Source of the DNA: Pedobacter foliorum
GTDB lineage: Bacteria; Bacteroidota; Bacteroidia; Sphingobacteriales; Sphingobacteriaceae
Direction: 5' to 3'
Length of the DNA: 64,000 bases
NCBI RefSeq assembly: GCF_013266735.1
Contig: NZ_JABSNU010000012.1
Span: forward strand, 1-64,000
Below the pieces are notes generated by a model. It ran no database searches. It saw only the letters and a program-made list of their open reading frames with translations, and was not told where the DNA came from. The translations under genes were made by a program, and so were the position numbers. Positions within the stretch are counted from its first letter, which is position 1, and each line of letters begins with the position of its first letter. Below, one piece after another: positions 29,354-38,040 of this stretch.

Positions 29354-30886
29354 TTATCTTAATTTTCCGATCCAGTATTTATTTTGTGCCAAGTCTTTAT
29401 TATCAACAAACAATCCTCTGTTGATAGGCCATTTCCAGCCTTCTTCATCATATCTCGATTGAGAAAAACGATCAGCGCCAAGATAATCCACTACCATTTT
29501 GTTACGAACCATGTCATACCAGGTATGTCCCTCACAAAACAATTCACGGAAAGTCTCATCAAATATTTCGTACCTAAGGTCATCACCGCTTCCTGCATAG
29601 TTATCAAGATTAGACCTCTTTTTAACTAGATTTAAATCGGTAAGCGCATTTCCATCCTTACCAAGTAGATTATTGCACTCGGCTCTCAACAATAACATTT
29701 CAGCTAGTCTAAAAATGCTGATATTACAGTCAATTACAGCACCAGTTTGAGCATTTGGATCTTTAAAAACTAAGTTCTGTTTATTTTTACCTACATATTT
29801 TGTTAGGATCATATCCTCAGGCTTTGTTCTGTCAAAATAGTAGCTATATCTTGCGTCAGCAGGGTCAGTAAAAATGGCATTAACCATATCCTTATCAAAA
29901 ATTGTTGCCTTTCCTTTATTTGGAATATAAGGAGCTCCAACAGTATATAAATAGAACCCTCCATTTATCTGGTATTCACCCTGAGAAAAACTTGTGCTAA
30001 TTTCAAATATACCTTCTGATGATTTCCCCTTGAATAGCTTTGCAAAATCAGTAGCAGGTTCCAATTGATACTTACCAGATGTTGTGATCGAATCAATTGC
30101 AGCAACTGCATTATTCAATAAGTTCTGGTCAGTTCCTTTTGTTACAAAATATTTCCACCTGTTTAAATGTGCCAACAACGCAAAGGCAGCTCCTTTATCA
30201 GCTCTCACTATTTCTTGGTTGTTAGCTTTCCAAGCCAAAAGCTTTACAGCCTTATTCATATCCACAACAGAAGAATCTAAAACTGCAGTTTCCGAAGTAC
30301 GTGGAATATTTTTAGAAGATACCGGATCCGGATCATACTGAAGTACCAAAGGCACATCCCCCCAAATACGCACCATATAAAAGTAGGTATAGGCACGGAT
30401 GAAATATGCTTCGCCAATAATTTTTCTTTTTTCAGCTGGCGATTTAAATGCCTTATCCGGCATTTTACTTACTTTTTCTATTACAGTATTCGCTTGAGTG
30501 ATTGTTTTATAAAAAGGTGTCCAGGTTTGAAAATCATCCAAATAATCACCTCTAAAATCGTTAACGTTCAATCCTGTTCCATAATACTCATCGCCTTTAA
30601 CAAGGAAGTTTAGAGCATAATCTCCTCCTTCATTAAAAACTCCGGCGGTAAAATCCCCAAATACGAAATTCGACATGCCTTGTCCACCAAGAGTAAGTGA
30701 TTTACGTAATAAGGAATAAGCTCCCATTAAACCGGAAGTTGCATCGTCTTGAGTTTTCCAATACACTCCTTCATATACAGAACCTTCTGGTTTTAAGTCT
30801 AATAATTTTTTGCAGGAAAATAATCCTGTGCAAAGCATCCCTCCTAAAAGAAAAATACTTAATGCTTTATATTTTGATAAAATCAT
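29354..30886 (-). CDS. SusD/RagB-family nutrient-binding lipoprotein
   Basis: This 510-residue surface lipoprotein has lipobox LFSC (Cys25). SusD proteins form the lid of the SusC transporter and bind the substrate. Family features include LKPEGSVYEGVYWKTQDDA near the N-terminus, the TPR-like helical part (AEKRKIIGEAYFIRAYTYFYM), RLAEMLLLRAECNN, and the C-terminal ETFRELFCEGHTWYDMVR. The gene follows susC by 39 bp. There is no nearby glycoside hydrolase, so the ligand cannot be named and need not be a glycan. Confidence 0.95.
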   Translation of the reverse strand: MILSKYKALSIFLLGGMLCTGLFSCKKLLDLKPEGSVYEGVYWKTQDDATSGLMGAYSLLRKSLTLGGQGMSNFVFGDFTAGVFNEGGDYALNFLVKGDEYYGTGLNVNDFRGDYLDDFQTWTPFYKTITQANTVIEKVSKMPDKAFKSPAEKRKIIGEAYFIRAYTYFYMVRIWGDVPLVLQYDPDPVSSKNIPRTSETAVLDSSVVDMNKAVKLLAWKANNQEIVRADKGAAFALLAHLNRWKYFVTKGTDQNLLNNAVAAIDSITTSGKYQLEPATDFAKLFKGKSSEGIFEISTSFSQGEYQINGGFYLYTVGAPYIPNKGKATIFDKDMVNAIFTDPADARYSYYFDRTKPEDMILTKYVGKNKQNLVFKDPNAQTGAVIDCNISIFRLAEMLLLRAECNNLLGKDGNALTDLNLVKKRSNLDNYAGSGDDLRYEIFDETFRELFCEGHTWYDMVRNKMVVDYLGADRFSQSRYDEEGWKWPINRGLFVDNKDLAQNKYWIGKLR

Positions 30887-30925
30887 GATCTATGTTCTAA
30901 TTATTAATTATTTATTTACAGCAGC

Positions 30926-33900
30926 CTAAAAAGATGCCTGAATACCAAAGGTGAATTTTCTAGGTACCGGATAACCATCGCCTGTATAAATACCTAATTC
31001 ATTTACAGCCTCTACGTCCGGTAATGTTGATTTTTGGAATGAATAAACATTATCAATAATGGTATAAACCTGTAAACGTTTCATTTTTAGTTTTTCCAAA
31101 ACTTTGGCTGGGAAGTTGTAAGCTAGATTGATGTACTTAATTTTTGCATAAGATCCATTCTCCATATACGCTGAAGAAAAATTATTAAACTGGTAATAAT
31201 AATCTCCATATGGATTTAAGTCGGCATAAGTAGCATTGTCACCAGGTTTACGCCATATAGGTAATTTATCTAGATTAATAAGCCCAGTACTTGGAAAGCT
31301 TCCAAGCTGTTTATATTGATTCAATAAACTTGAGATATAAGTATTATACACCTCTCTGCCCAGTAAGAATGTTGTAAAAACTTCAAGAGAGAAATTTTTA
31401 TAGGTAAAAGTATTACTCAAACCACCTGTGATTCTTGGATTTGGATTCCCTGTCCTTACTTTATCAAAATGATCCCATACGTCATAGTCAAAATTCTGAT
31501 CTATCCATCTGTATGAACCAGGTTTTGCTGTTTGTGATCCATTCCAGTAAGTAATAAGGTCTCCTGTACGAGGATCAAAAGGGATCTGACTTTTATCTGA
31601 GTATACACCTTCAGATTTAACTAAGTAATATTCATATATCGGACGTCCTTTTGTAAGGATAAAAGTGGTACCAGTATTATTATCTGTAACCATGATATCT
31701 CTATTTCCATTAGGCAACGATGCAATTTGACTCTTATTGAATCCCATAATCAATCTTGGGTTCCATTGAAATTTACTATCAGGACTAAATACCCTTCCTG
31801 TCACATTTAAATCAACTCCTAAATTCCTAATATCAACAGCATTAGTTCTAACCTTATCATATCCACTGGTAACAGGCATAATTAAATCAAAAATGAGATC
31901 AGATGTACCGCGATTATAAGCATCAACTGATAAATTCAGCCTACTTTTAAATAACTCAGCATCAATACCAATATTTGACTGAATTGATCTTTCCCATGTT
32001 AAATTATCTTGTGTAATTGAGCTAGGGCTATAGGTAACAGCATTTACGCCATTGTACGTATTTGTAGGAACTGAACCCTCATACCCCGCACCTCCGGTTC
32101 CAGTTGTATATGAGTTAAATGGTGCATAATAATCTGCTGGCAAATTACCTGAAACCCCGTAACTACCTCTTATCTTCAATAAAGACAACCAATTCTCTGC
32201 AGATTTCATAAATGGCTCATCAGATATTATCCATCCTGCCGAAACAGATGGAAAATGAGCCCATCTATAATTTTTACCAAAACGAGATGATGCATCAGCA
32301 CGGAAGCTAACTGAAAATAGATACTTATCTTTGTAGTCATAGCTTGCTCTTCCAAAAAATGAAAGCATTCCGGAAGCCTCGCGCTTAGATCCTGTTATCA
32401 AACTACCATTTGGATCATTAAACACATAATCGCTAATACCCTGAACAGTAGAAATTACATTATTTCCTCTTCCAATTCCGCCGATTCCTGCATATTCTCT
32501 TGTTATATAGTTAATAGTATTTCCACCAAGTACAGTAATATGGTGATCATTATTTACCGAAGTAGTGTATGAAAGAAGGTTATCTATATTAAAGTTATCA
32601 AAATTTGATCTCGAAGATTGAACGTAAAAATTACCATCTGCATCCAGAATACTAGGTCTGAAAATATCTCTACTTCCTTTACTTGATTGTAATGATCCTT
32701 GTGTTTGAAAATGGAATTTACTGCTGATATCGTAATTTAGTGTTATACTGGAAGTAATATCATCATTGATATTCTTATCCTTAACCTGATCCAGAACACC
32801 AGTAAAATTTTGCATGTCTGTATCACTTATATATAACAATGAAGTTGGGAATGTTCCTGCACTAATAGGAAGCGGATTTTCCCAAGGTGCTTGACCACGT
32901 CCCCTTGCACGATCTCCTCTTGACAATCTAAACAAAGCATCTAAAGTAAGGCGGGGTGTAAGTTTTACCCCCATAGATCCTGACATGGTATAACGCTTAA
33001 ATCCAGTTCCTTTAATAATACCACCTTCATTGTAATAGTTACCACTAAAGCGATAATTAATATTCTCTGTACCACCAGAAGCTGAAGCATCGTAGTTTTG
33101 AATGATACCCGTACGATAGAATATTCCTTGCCAGTCGTTGGCGTTATTAAATGCTGGATTCAAACTATCAGTTAATATCATTGGGTACAAACCTTGCTGC
33201 TCGTGATTGGCATACTTATTTAGATAGTTCATTTTATACCTGCGTTCTTGTGCACCCGTGATATACTCTTGCATTTTACCTTGTTTAGAAATACCAGAAT
33301 ATGCACTCACATTAATCTCAGGCTTACCGGATTTGCCACGTTTAGTTTTAACTACTACTACTCCATTTGCACCTCTTGAACCATAAATTGATGCAGCTGC
33401 TGCATCTTTTAATACATCGATAGATTCAATGTCATTAGGATTTATTCCTGCTATAAAATTAGTCCCGGTTAAATCCCCAAAAGAAGTAACATCTTCGCTC
33501 GAAATAGGAATTCCATCAATCACGAATAATGGGCTACTTAAAGCACGTGCTGCATTTACTGCTCTACCAATTGACGAATTACCACGTACAACAAATGTTG
33601 GTGTTCCTCCTGGTTCTCCAGAGAAACCCTGAACATTTAAACCAGCCACCCTACCTTGTAATAATTTATCAAATGTTGGAGATGGCAAATTTTCAATATC
33701 CTTAGCTTTCACAGTAGATACTGCTGCTGTAGTTTTTTTCCTTGATACTTCCTGATATCCAATCACCACTACATCTTTAAGTGCATTTTCTGAAGGTGCT
33801 AACTGCACATTCAATTCACTTTGTCCGGCAATACTAACATCCTTTGCATTATATCCTATATAGGAGAAATGCAGTACACCATCGGCTGGGGCATCAATTG

Positions 33901-34087
33901 TAAATTTTCCATTTGCATCTGTGCTTGCACCTTTAGAGGTACCTTTTAATACGACAGATACGCCCGGAAGAGGACCTCCGTCGTCCGATCCTTTAACTGT
34001 TCCGGTAATCTTTTTTTGTGCGAACGCAATTACGGAAAACAGCAGCAACAGACCGGTTAAGAGTTGCTTCTTGTAAAAATTATTCAT
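30926..34087 (-). CDS. SusC/RagA-family TonB-linked outer membrane transporter
   Basis: This 1053-residue outer-membrane importer has a signal peptide (about 1-23, VIAFAQ) and a CarboxypepD_reg-like domain (about 26-100, ITGTVKGSDDGGPLPGVSVV). The TonB plug follows (about 110-245: LQGRVAGLNVQG, PLFVIDGIP, IDVLKDAAAASIYGSRGANG). The rest is a barrel ending in the aromatic FGIQASF. It lacks the STN domain, so it should not signal through a FecR protein. No sigma or FecR gene adjoins it. The upstream ~900 bp may hold other control sites. Confidence 0.96.
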   Translation of the reverse strand: MNNFYKKQLLTGLLLLFSVIAFAQKKITGTVKGSDDGGPLPGVSVVLKGTSKGASTDANGKFTIDAPADGVLHFSYIGYNAKDVSIAGQSELNVQLAPSENALKDVVVIGYQEVSRKKTTAAVSTVKAKDIENLPSPTFDKLLQGRVAGLNVQGFSGEPGGTPTFVVRGNSSIGRAVNAARALSSPLFVIDGIPISSEDVTSFGDLTGTNFIAGINPNDIESIDVLKDAAAASIYGSRGANGVVVVKTKRGKSGKPEINVSAYSGISKQGKMQEYITGAQERRYKMNYLNKYANHEQQGLYPMILTDSLNPAFNNANDWQGIFYRTGIIQNYDASASGGTENINYRFSGNYYNEGGIIKGTGFKRYTMSGSMGVKLTPRLTLDALFRLSRGDRARGRGQAPWENPLPISAGTFPTSLLYISDTDMQNFTGVLDQVKDKNINDDITSSITLNYDISSKFHFQTQGSLQSSKGSRDIFRPSILDADGNFYVQSSRSNFDNFNIDNLLSYTTSVNNDHHITVLGGNTINYITREYAGIGGIGRGNNVISTVQGISDYVFNDPNGSLITGSKREASGMLSFFGRASYDYKDKYLFSVSFRADASSRFGKNYRWAHFPSVSAGWIISDEPFMKSAENWLSLLKIRGSYGVSGNLPADYYAPFNSYTTGTGGAGYEGSVPTNTYNGVNAVTYSPSSITQDNLTWERSIQSNIGIDAELFKSRLNLSVDAYNRGTSDLIFDLIMPVTSGYDKVRTNAVDIRNLGVDLNVTGRVFSPDSKFQWNPRLIMGFNKSQIASLPNGNRDIMVTDNNTGTTFILTKGRPIYEYYLVKSEGVYSDKSQIPFDPRTGDLITYWNGSQTAKPGSYRWIDQNFDYDVWDHFDKVRTGNPNPRITGGLSNTFTYKNFSLEVFTTFLLGREVYNTYISSLLNQYKQLGSFPSTGLINLDKLPIWRKPGDNATYADLNPYGDYYYQFNNFSSAYMENGSYAKIKYINLAYNFPAKVLEKLKMKRLQVYTIIDNVYSFQKSTLPDVEAVNELGIYTGDGYPVPRKFTFGIQASF

Positions 34088-34507
34088 AAATATTGTTTTT
34101 AGTTTAAAGTCAAATAGTTGAATTCAATAAAAAGAGTGTTTCTCTTATCATTTTAAGTGACTGAACTACACCTGGATAGTCACATTCACAGATTACGATT
34201 AGGCAGCTTGATTTTTCATGGTTTGGTTAGTTTTTGTTAATGTTTAAGTAAGTTTGTTAATAAAATTATGGCATAGGAATTCCCTGGCTATATTTATAGC
34301 AATAGTCAACTGAGGTTTACCTAGTACCCTCGTTTAAATTATATGTGGTTTTTGTTGCTCTGGTCTGATGCCCTAAATCAAACCCTGGTTTATGATAATG
34401 AAAATGGTTAATTAATTATAAAGCCTTTGTGTGCCAAAATTGTAATTTCCGTTTTTATTGATAGGCCTAATTTAGTGTTAATGAAATGTCATTTAACAAG
34501 TTTTAAC

Positions 34508-34521
34508 AACACAAACGTTTG
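34508..34521. promoter_or_regulatory. Operator-like site 1 (AACACAAACGTTTG)
   Basis: This contains the palindromic core CAAACGTTTG. The same 14-bp pattern with one substitution recurs 167 bp further right. The paired palindromes resemble LacI-family operators, but no regulator gene is adjacent. The regulator is unknown. Confidence 0.4.
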
Positions 34522-34674
34522 CATTAATCAAATGAATTTAAATAAAGCTCTTTTATGTGGTTATAAATCTTAAATATCATTAGAAAAAAATTAACTATTA
34601 AGATATAAACATTGCCTATTCATTACAGATGCAAGTGATTAGAAAATCAAATAGATTAGATTTAACGGAAATTT

Positions 34675-34692
34675 AACACAACCGTTTGTGTT
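34675..34692. promoter_or_regulatory. Operator-like site 2 (AACACAAccgTTTGTGTT)
   Basis: AACACAA (34675-34681) and TTTGTGTT (34685-34692; 7 bp pair exactly) form an inverted repeat around CCG. The first 14 bases match site 1 except one base. It may bind the same dimeric regulator at both positions and allow looping. Confidence 0.4.
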
Positions 34693-34971
34693 GAACGAAA
34701 AATAGCCAATAGACCATTTAAAGGCACTATTTTAATCGGATCATATTAAATGTATACACAAACCAAGACAAAACGCAACTAACTAATCTTAAGCTATTTA
34801 ATAATTCAAACCTCAAATAGTCGAAATTTTCCTCTCCAATTCCATTTTTCAAAAATCTTAGTGATAACTTTACGGTAAGATCAATTCACTTAATTAGATG
34901 CAATTCGCTATAGCATCTCCTACCCTCTACAGATAAATACATCACATACCTTATTTCTCAATTTGAAATAC

Positions 34972-34979
34972 TATTTTTG
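34972..34979 (+). promoter_or_regulatory. -7 element directly before the 67-aa gene
   Basis: TATTTTTG fits TAnnTTTG and ends 6 nt before the ATG at 34985. The transcript would begin at or next to the start codon (leaderless). No clear TTTG at the -33 spacing. Confidence 0.4.
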
Positions 34980-34984
34980 ACCTA

Positions 34985-35188
34985 ATGTATGTTATTAAAG
35001 TAAAAGGCATTGCCAAAATCCCCGATTACGTACAATTAAGGGATGACAAATTTACCCTATTGGCCTACTTTAGGGTAGACAGACCCGATAAATCACTAGA
35101 AAAATTGGGTTTAGGCGACAAATTGCCTTATATAATGAATTTTGTAAATGATTTGCCTTTTGGACAAATTGCTAAAATAGATATTTAA
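34985..35188 (+). CDS. Small conserved-looking protein upstream of ftsE
   Basis: This 67-residue protein, starting MYVIKVKGIAKIPDYVQLRD, has no signal peptide or membrane segment and a mixed alpha/beta pattern. Its stop is 2 bp before the ftsE ATG, so the two are surely co-transcribed. I do not recognise a family. The position suggests an accessory part of the FtsE/FtsX machinery, which is inference from context only. Confidence 0.7.
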   Translation: MYVIKVKGIAKIPDYVQLRDDKFTLLAYFRVDRPDKSLEKLGLGDKLPYIMNFVNDLPFGQIAKIDI

Positions 35189-35190
35189 AA

Positions 35191-35874
35191 ATGACAGGAA
35201 ACGCAGTTATAAATTTAAAGAATGTAGATGTATTTCAACAAAAACACCTGGTTTTATCAGATGTTAATTTGAATGTTGATAAGGGAGAATTCGTTTTTTT
35301 AATTGGCCAAACCGGTTCCGGTAAAAGTAGTTTACTTAAAATCATTTACGGCGATCTTCATATTGGCAATGGCGATGGGCAAATAGCTGGTTTTGATTTA
35401 AAAAACCTTGCCATTAAAGACGTACCATATTTACGCAGAAAACTAGGAATCGTATTCCAGGATTTTCAATTGCTTACCGATAGAACGATCGAGAAAAATC
35501 TAGAGTTTGTATTAAAAGCTACCGGATGGAAAGATAGTGGCTTAATTGAAGAGCGTATAAAAGATGTTCTTGAAAAAGTGGGCTTGCGTTCAAAAATCAG
35601 AAAAATGCCTCATGAGCTATCAGGAGGGGAACAACAACGCGTTGTTATTGCCCGCGCATTATTAAATAACCCGGAAATAATACTTGCGGATGAGCCTACA
35701 GGAAACTTAGATCCAGACACATCTGAAGAAATAGTAATGTTACTTAAACAGATTAGTCAGGGTGGAACTGCCGTACTTATGGCTACCCATGATTACCATA
35801 TTATAAGAACGTTCCCGTCAAGAATTATCAAATGTGAGGGTGGCATTGTGCACGAAGATGCACAAATAGTGTAA
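35191..35874 (+). CDS. ftsE: Cell-division ABC transporter ATP-binding protein FtsE
   Basis: This 227-residue ABC ATPase has Walker A GQTGSGKSS (about 40-48), the Q-loop GIVFQDFQLL, signature LSGGEQQRV and Walker B IILADEPTGNLDP, plus the H-loop THD. The family-typical FQDFQLL and GNLDP blocks fit FtsE, which with FtsX controls peptidoglycan hydrolases at the septum. The partner ftsX is not adjacent here. The assignment over LolD-like ATPases is likely but not certain. Confidence 0.85.
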   Translation: MTGNAVINLKNVDVFQQKHLVLSDVNLNVDKGEFVFLIGQTGSGKSSLLKIIYGDLHIGNGDGQIAGFDLKNLAIKDVPYLRRKLGIVFQDFQLLTDRTIEKNLEFVLKATGWKDSGLIEERIKDVLEKVGLRSKIRKMPHELSGGEQQRVVIARALLNNPEIILADEPTGNLDPDTSEEIVMLLKQISQGGTAVLMATHDYHIIRTFPSRIIKCEGGIVHEDAQIV

Positions 35875-35902
35875 CCGCCAAAATCTGACAAAACTTTCCT
35901 TT

Positions 35903-35951
35903 TCAGTCATTTTCGTCAGTTTATTTTAAATAAAACTGACACCATGACTGA
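35903..35951. promoter_or_regulatory. Nested inverted repeat upstream of grpE
   Basis: The outer arms TCAGTCAT (35903-35910) and ATGACTGA (35944-35951) are exact reverse complements. The inner arms GTCAGTTT (35915-35922) and AAACTGAC (35933-35940) are also exact. The whole is a ~49-bp symmetrical structure ending 52 bp before the grpE ATG. A further CTGAC lies at 35885. This looks like an operator for heat-shock control. It is not a CIRCE element. Confidence 0.55.
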
Positions 35952-36003
35952 TATATTTCATTGGCAAAACTTTTGAGTTTACCATCAAAAATTCTACTAT
36001 ACC

Positions 36004-36603
36004 ATGTTTAGCAAGAAGAAAAAAAACGATAACACAGATCCAATAGTGAAAAATAACGCTGAAGAGCAGATGAATAATACAGAAGATCAATTAAATACTG
36101 AAGCAACAACTGAAGAAAATCCAGCTGTTGAAACTGAGGTTGTGCCAGAGCTATCTGCCGAAGAAAAATTACAAGAAGAAAATGCAGCATTAAATGATAA
36201 ATATCTACGCCTGTTTGCTGAATTCGACAACTACAAACGTCGTACTCAAAAAGAACGTGTAGAGCTTTTACAAACTGCAGGAAAAGATGTAATAGTTTCA
36301 CTTTTACCTGTTTTAGACGATTTTGATCGTGCCAACAAGGCAATGGAAACTGCTACTGATATAAATCCAATCCGCGAAGGTGTTGCATTGGTACATAGCA
36401 AACTAAAAGGAATTTTAAACCAAAAAGGTTTAAAAGAAATGGAAAGTATCAACACTGTTTTTGATACCGACAACCACGAGGCTATTACTAAAATACCTGC
36501 ACCAACCGAAGATTTAAAAGGAAAAGTAATTGATGAATTAGAGAAAGGCTACACTTTAAATGATAAAGTGATTCGCTTTGCTAAAGTTGTAGTGGGTAGT
36601 TAA
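36004..36603 (+). CDS. grpE: Nucleotide exchange factor GrpE
   Basis: GrpE is the 199-residue nucleotide exchange factor of the DnaK chaperone. An acidic, low-complexity N-terminal tail (about 1-60, rich in Glu/Asn/Thr) precedes the coiled-coil (LQEENAALNDKYLRLFAEFDNYKRR region). The C-terminal beta-domain ends GYTLNDKVIRFAKVVVG, the classical GrpE signature. dnaJ starts 4 bp later. Confidence 0.96.
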   Translation: MFSKKKKNDNTDPIVKNNAEEQMNNTEDQLNTEATTEENPAVETEVVPELSAEEKLQEENAALNDKYLRLFAEFDNYKRRTQKERVELLQTAGKDVIVSLLPVLDDFDRANKAMETATDINPIREGVALVHSKLKGILNQKGLKEMESINTVFDTDNHEAITKIPAPTEDLKGKVIDELEKGYTLNDKVIRFAKVVVGS

Positions 36604-36607
36604 TATT

Positions 36608-37777
36608 ATGAGTAAGAGAGATTTTTATGATGTACTTGGTGTAACCAAAAGCGCATCTGCCGAAGAGATAAAGAAGGCTTATCGTAAACTAGCCATCAAA
36701 TTTCACCCTGATAAAAATCCTGGTGATAAAGCTGCAGAAGATAACTTTAAGGAAGCTGCCGAGGCTTACGAGATTTTAAGTAATCAGGAAAAGAAACAAC
36801 GTTATGACCATTATGGCCATGCCGGTGTAGGTGGTGCTTCTAACGGCGGCGGATATGGCGGTGGCGGCATGAACATGGAAGATATTTTTAGCCAGTTTGG
36901 AGATATTTTTGGTGGTGGTGGCGGTAGCCCTTTTGAAAGCTTCTTTGGCGGTGGTCAACAGCAGTCGAGAGGCGGCCGACGCGTGGCTAAAGGAACTAAC
37001 CTGCGTATCAAAGTAAAACTTACTCTTGAAGAAATTGCCAACGGTACAGAGAAAAAAATAAAAGTAAATAAACAGATTAGCTGTAAACCATGCGACGGAA
37101 CAGGGGCAAAAGATCGCTCGTCTGTAAGTACATGTAAAACATGCGGTGGAAGCGGTGCAGTACGCAGAGTAACCAATACTATTCTTGGTCAGATGCAAAC
37201 TACCTCTACCTGCCCTACTTGTAATGGTAGCGGTCAGCAGATCACAGCTAAATGTACATCTTGTCATGGCGAAGGTATTGTTCGTGGTGAAGAAACCATT
37301 ACCATTAACATCCCTGCCGGTGTAAGTGATGGCATGCAGTTAAGCATGAGCGGAAAAGGTAATGCCGCTCCTAGTGGAGGTATTCCTGGTGATTTAATCA
37401 TCTTGATTGAAGAGATCCCTCACGAAACTTTAAAACGCGAAGGAAACAATGTGGTTTATGATTTACATGTTTCTATCATCGATGCAGCATTAGGTTACAG
37501 TGCCGAAGTGCCGACAATTGATGGTAAAGCAAAAATCAAAATTGAGCCAGGTACCCAAAGCGGAAAACTATTGCGCTTAAAAGGCAAAGGTATCCCTGAA
37601 ATTAATTCATACCACAGAGGTGATGAAATTATTCATGTAAACATCTGGACGCCTAAAGCGTTAAGCTCTGAAGAAAGAAGTATGCTTGAAAAACTAAGAG
37701 AGTCTCCTAATTTTAAACCGCAACCCGGTAAGCACGACAAAAGTTTCTTCGAGAAGATGAAGGAATATTTCGAATAA
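36608..37777 (+). CDS. dnaJ: Chaperone DnaJ
   Basis: This 389-residue type I Hsp40 has a J domain (1-70) with the HPD motif in KFHPDKNPG and a Gly/Phe-rich linker (about 75-130). Four zinc repeats follow: CKPCDGTG, CKTCGGSG, CPTCNGSG and CTSCHGEG. The C-terminal substrate-binding domains come last. It delivers unfolded clients to DnaK and stimulates its ATPase. It follows grpE by 4 bp and ends before an intrinsic terminator. Confidence 0.97.
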   Translation: MSKRDFYDVLGVTKSASAEEIKKAYRKLAIKFHPDKNPGDKAAEDNFKEAAEAYEILSNQEKKQRYDHYGHAGVGGASNGGGYGGGGMNMEDIFSQFGDIFGGGGGSPFESFFGGGQQQSRGGRRVAKGTNLRIKVKLTLEEIANGTEKKIKVNKQISCKPCDGTGAKDRSSVSTCKTCGGSGAVRRVTNTILGQMQTTSTCPTCNGSGQQITAKCTSCHGEGIVRGEETITINIPAGVSDGMQLSMSGKGNAAPSGGIPGDLIILIEEIPHETLKREGNNVVYDLHVSIIDAALGYSAEVPTIDGKAKIKIEPGTQSGKLLRLKGKGIPEINSYHRGDEIIHVNIWTPKALSSEERSMLEKLRESPNFKPQPGKHDKSFFEKMKEYFE

Positions 37778-37801
37778 CAATTAATTAGTTTTTTATATAT
37801 G

Positions 37802-37829
37802 AAAGCCACCCAATCCAGGTGGCTTTTTT
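37802..37829 (+). terminator. Intrinsic terminator of grpE-dnaJ
   Basis: AAAGCCACC (37802-37810) pairs with GGTGGCTTT (37818-37826) around a 7-nt loop, followed by TTTG. It lies 25 bp after the dnaJ stop. Confidence 0.85.
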
Positions 37830-37878
37830 GTTGTCTCACAATTTATTTTTTTAGCTGTGTTGCACCACTCTCATTCGT

Positions 37879-37917
37879 ACCTCGTTCGGACTTCGTTCGA
37901 CGAGCCCCGAACGAGGT
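37879..37917. repeat. 11-bp inverted repeat with nested small hairpin
   Basis: ACCTCGTTCGG (37879-37889) and CCGAACGAGGT (37907-37917) are exact reverse complements. The 17-nt loop holds a smaller TCGT/ACGA hairpin. The 12-mer AACGAGGTCCTT at 37910-37921 also occurs at 14-25 in the window, inside another palindrome, suggesting a second dispersed repeat family. Confidence 0.55.
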
Positions 37918-38014
37918 CCTTATGAAAGCCGAACTATACCCGATGAATTTATTGAATCAAGTTCAAATCCAATTTTCATCAATTTAAAATTCAACAACAC
38001 ATTAAAATAAACTA

Positions 38015-38022
38015 TAAATTTG
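38015..38022 (+). promoter_or_regulatory. -7 element of the Ppx/GppA gene
   Basis: TAAATTTG fits TAnnTTTG, with a predicted transcript start near 38027. It overlaps a possible TTG start at 38020 and therefore favours the ATG at 38041. Confidence 0.45.
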
Positions 38023-38040
38023 ACAGCAAATAAATCGTTG

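Larger units (their letters stand above)
34088..34984. other. ~900-bp divergent regulatory region upstream of susC and ftsE unit
   Basis: No gene is visible and the stretch is AT-rich. It holds two copies of AACACAAnCGTTTG at 34508-34521 and 34675-34688, 167 bp apart, the second extended to a palindrome. A TATTTTTG box at 34972-34979 lies just before the plus-strand small gene. I did not find a good match to the TTTG / TAnnTTTG promoter on the minus strand for susC. Confidence 0.6.

Noticed and set aside
34949..34979. Full -33/-7 promoter before the 67-aa gene
   Set aside because: The -7 box fits, but no TTTG is present at the required spacing, so only the -7 element is listed.
36776..37267. 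163-codon antisense ORF within dnaJ
   Set aside because: It mirrors the Gly-rich and Cys-rich regions of dnaJ on the opposite strand. No start context or known family.
38020..38040. TTG start for the Ppx/GppA gene
   Set aside because: It overlaps a TAAATTTG promoter-like box and adds seven residues not typical of the family; ATG 38041 is preferred.
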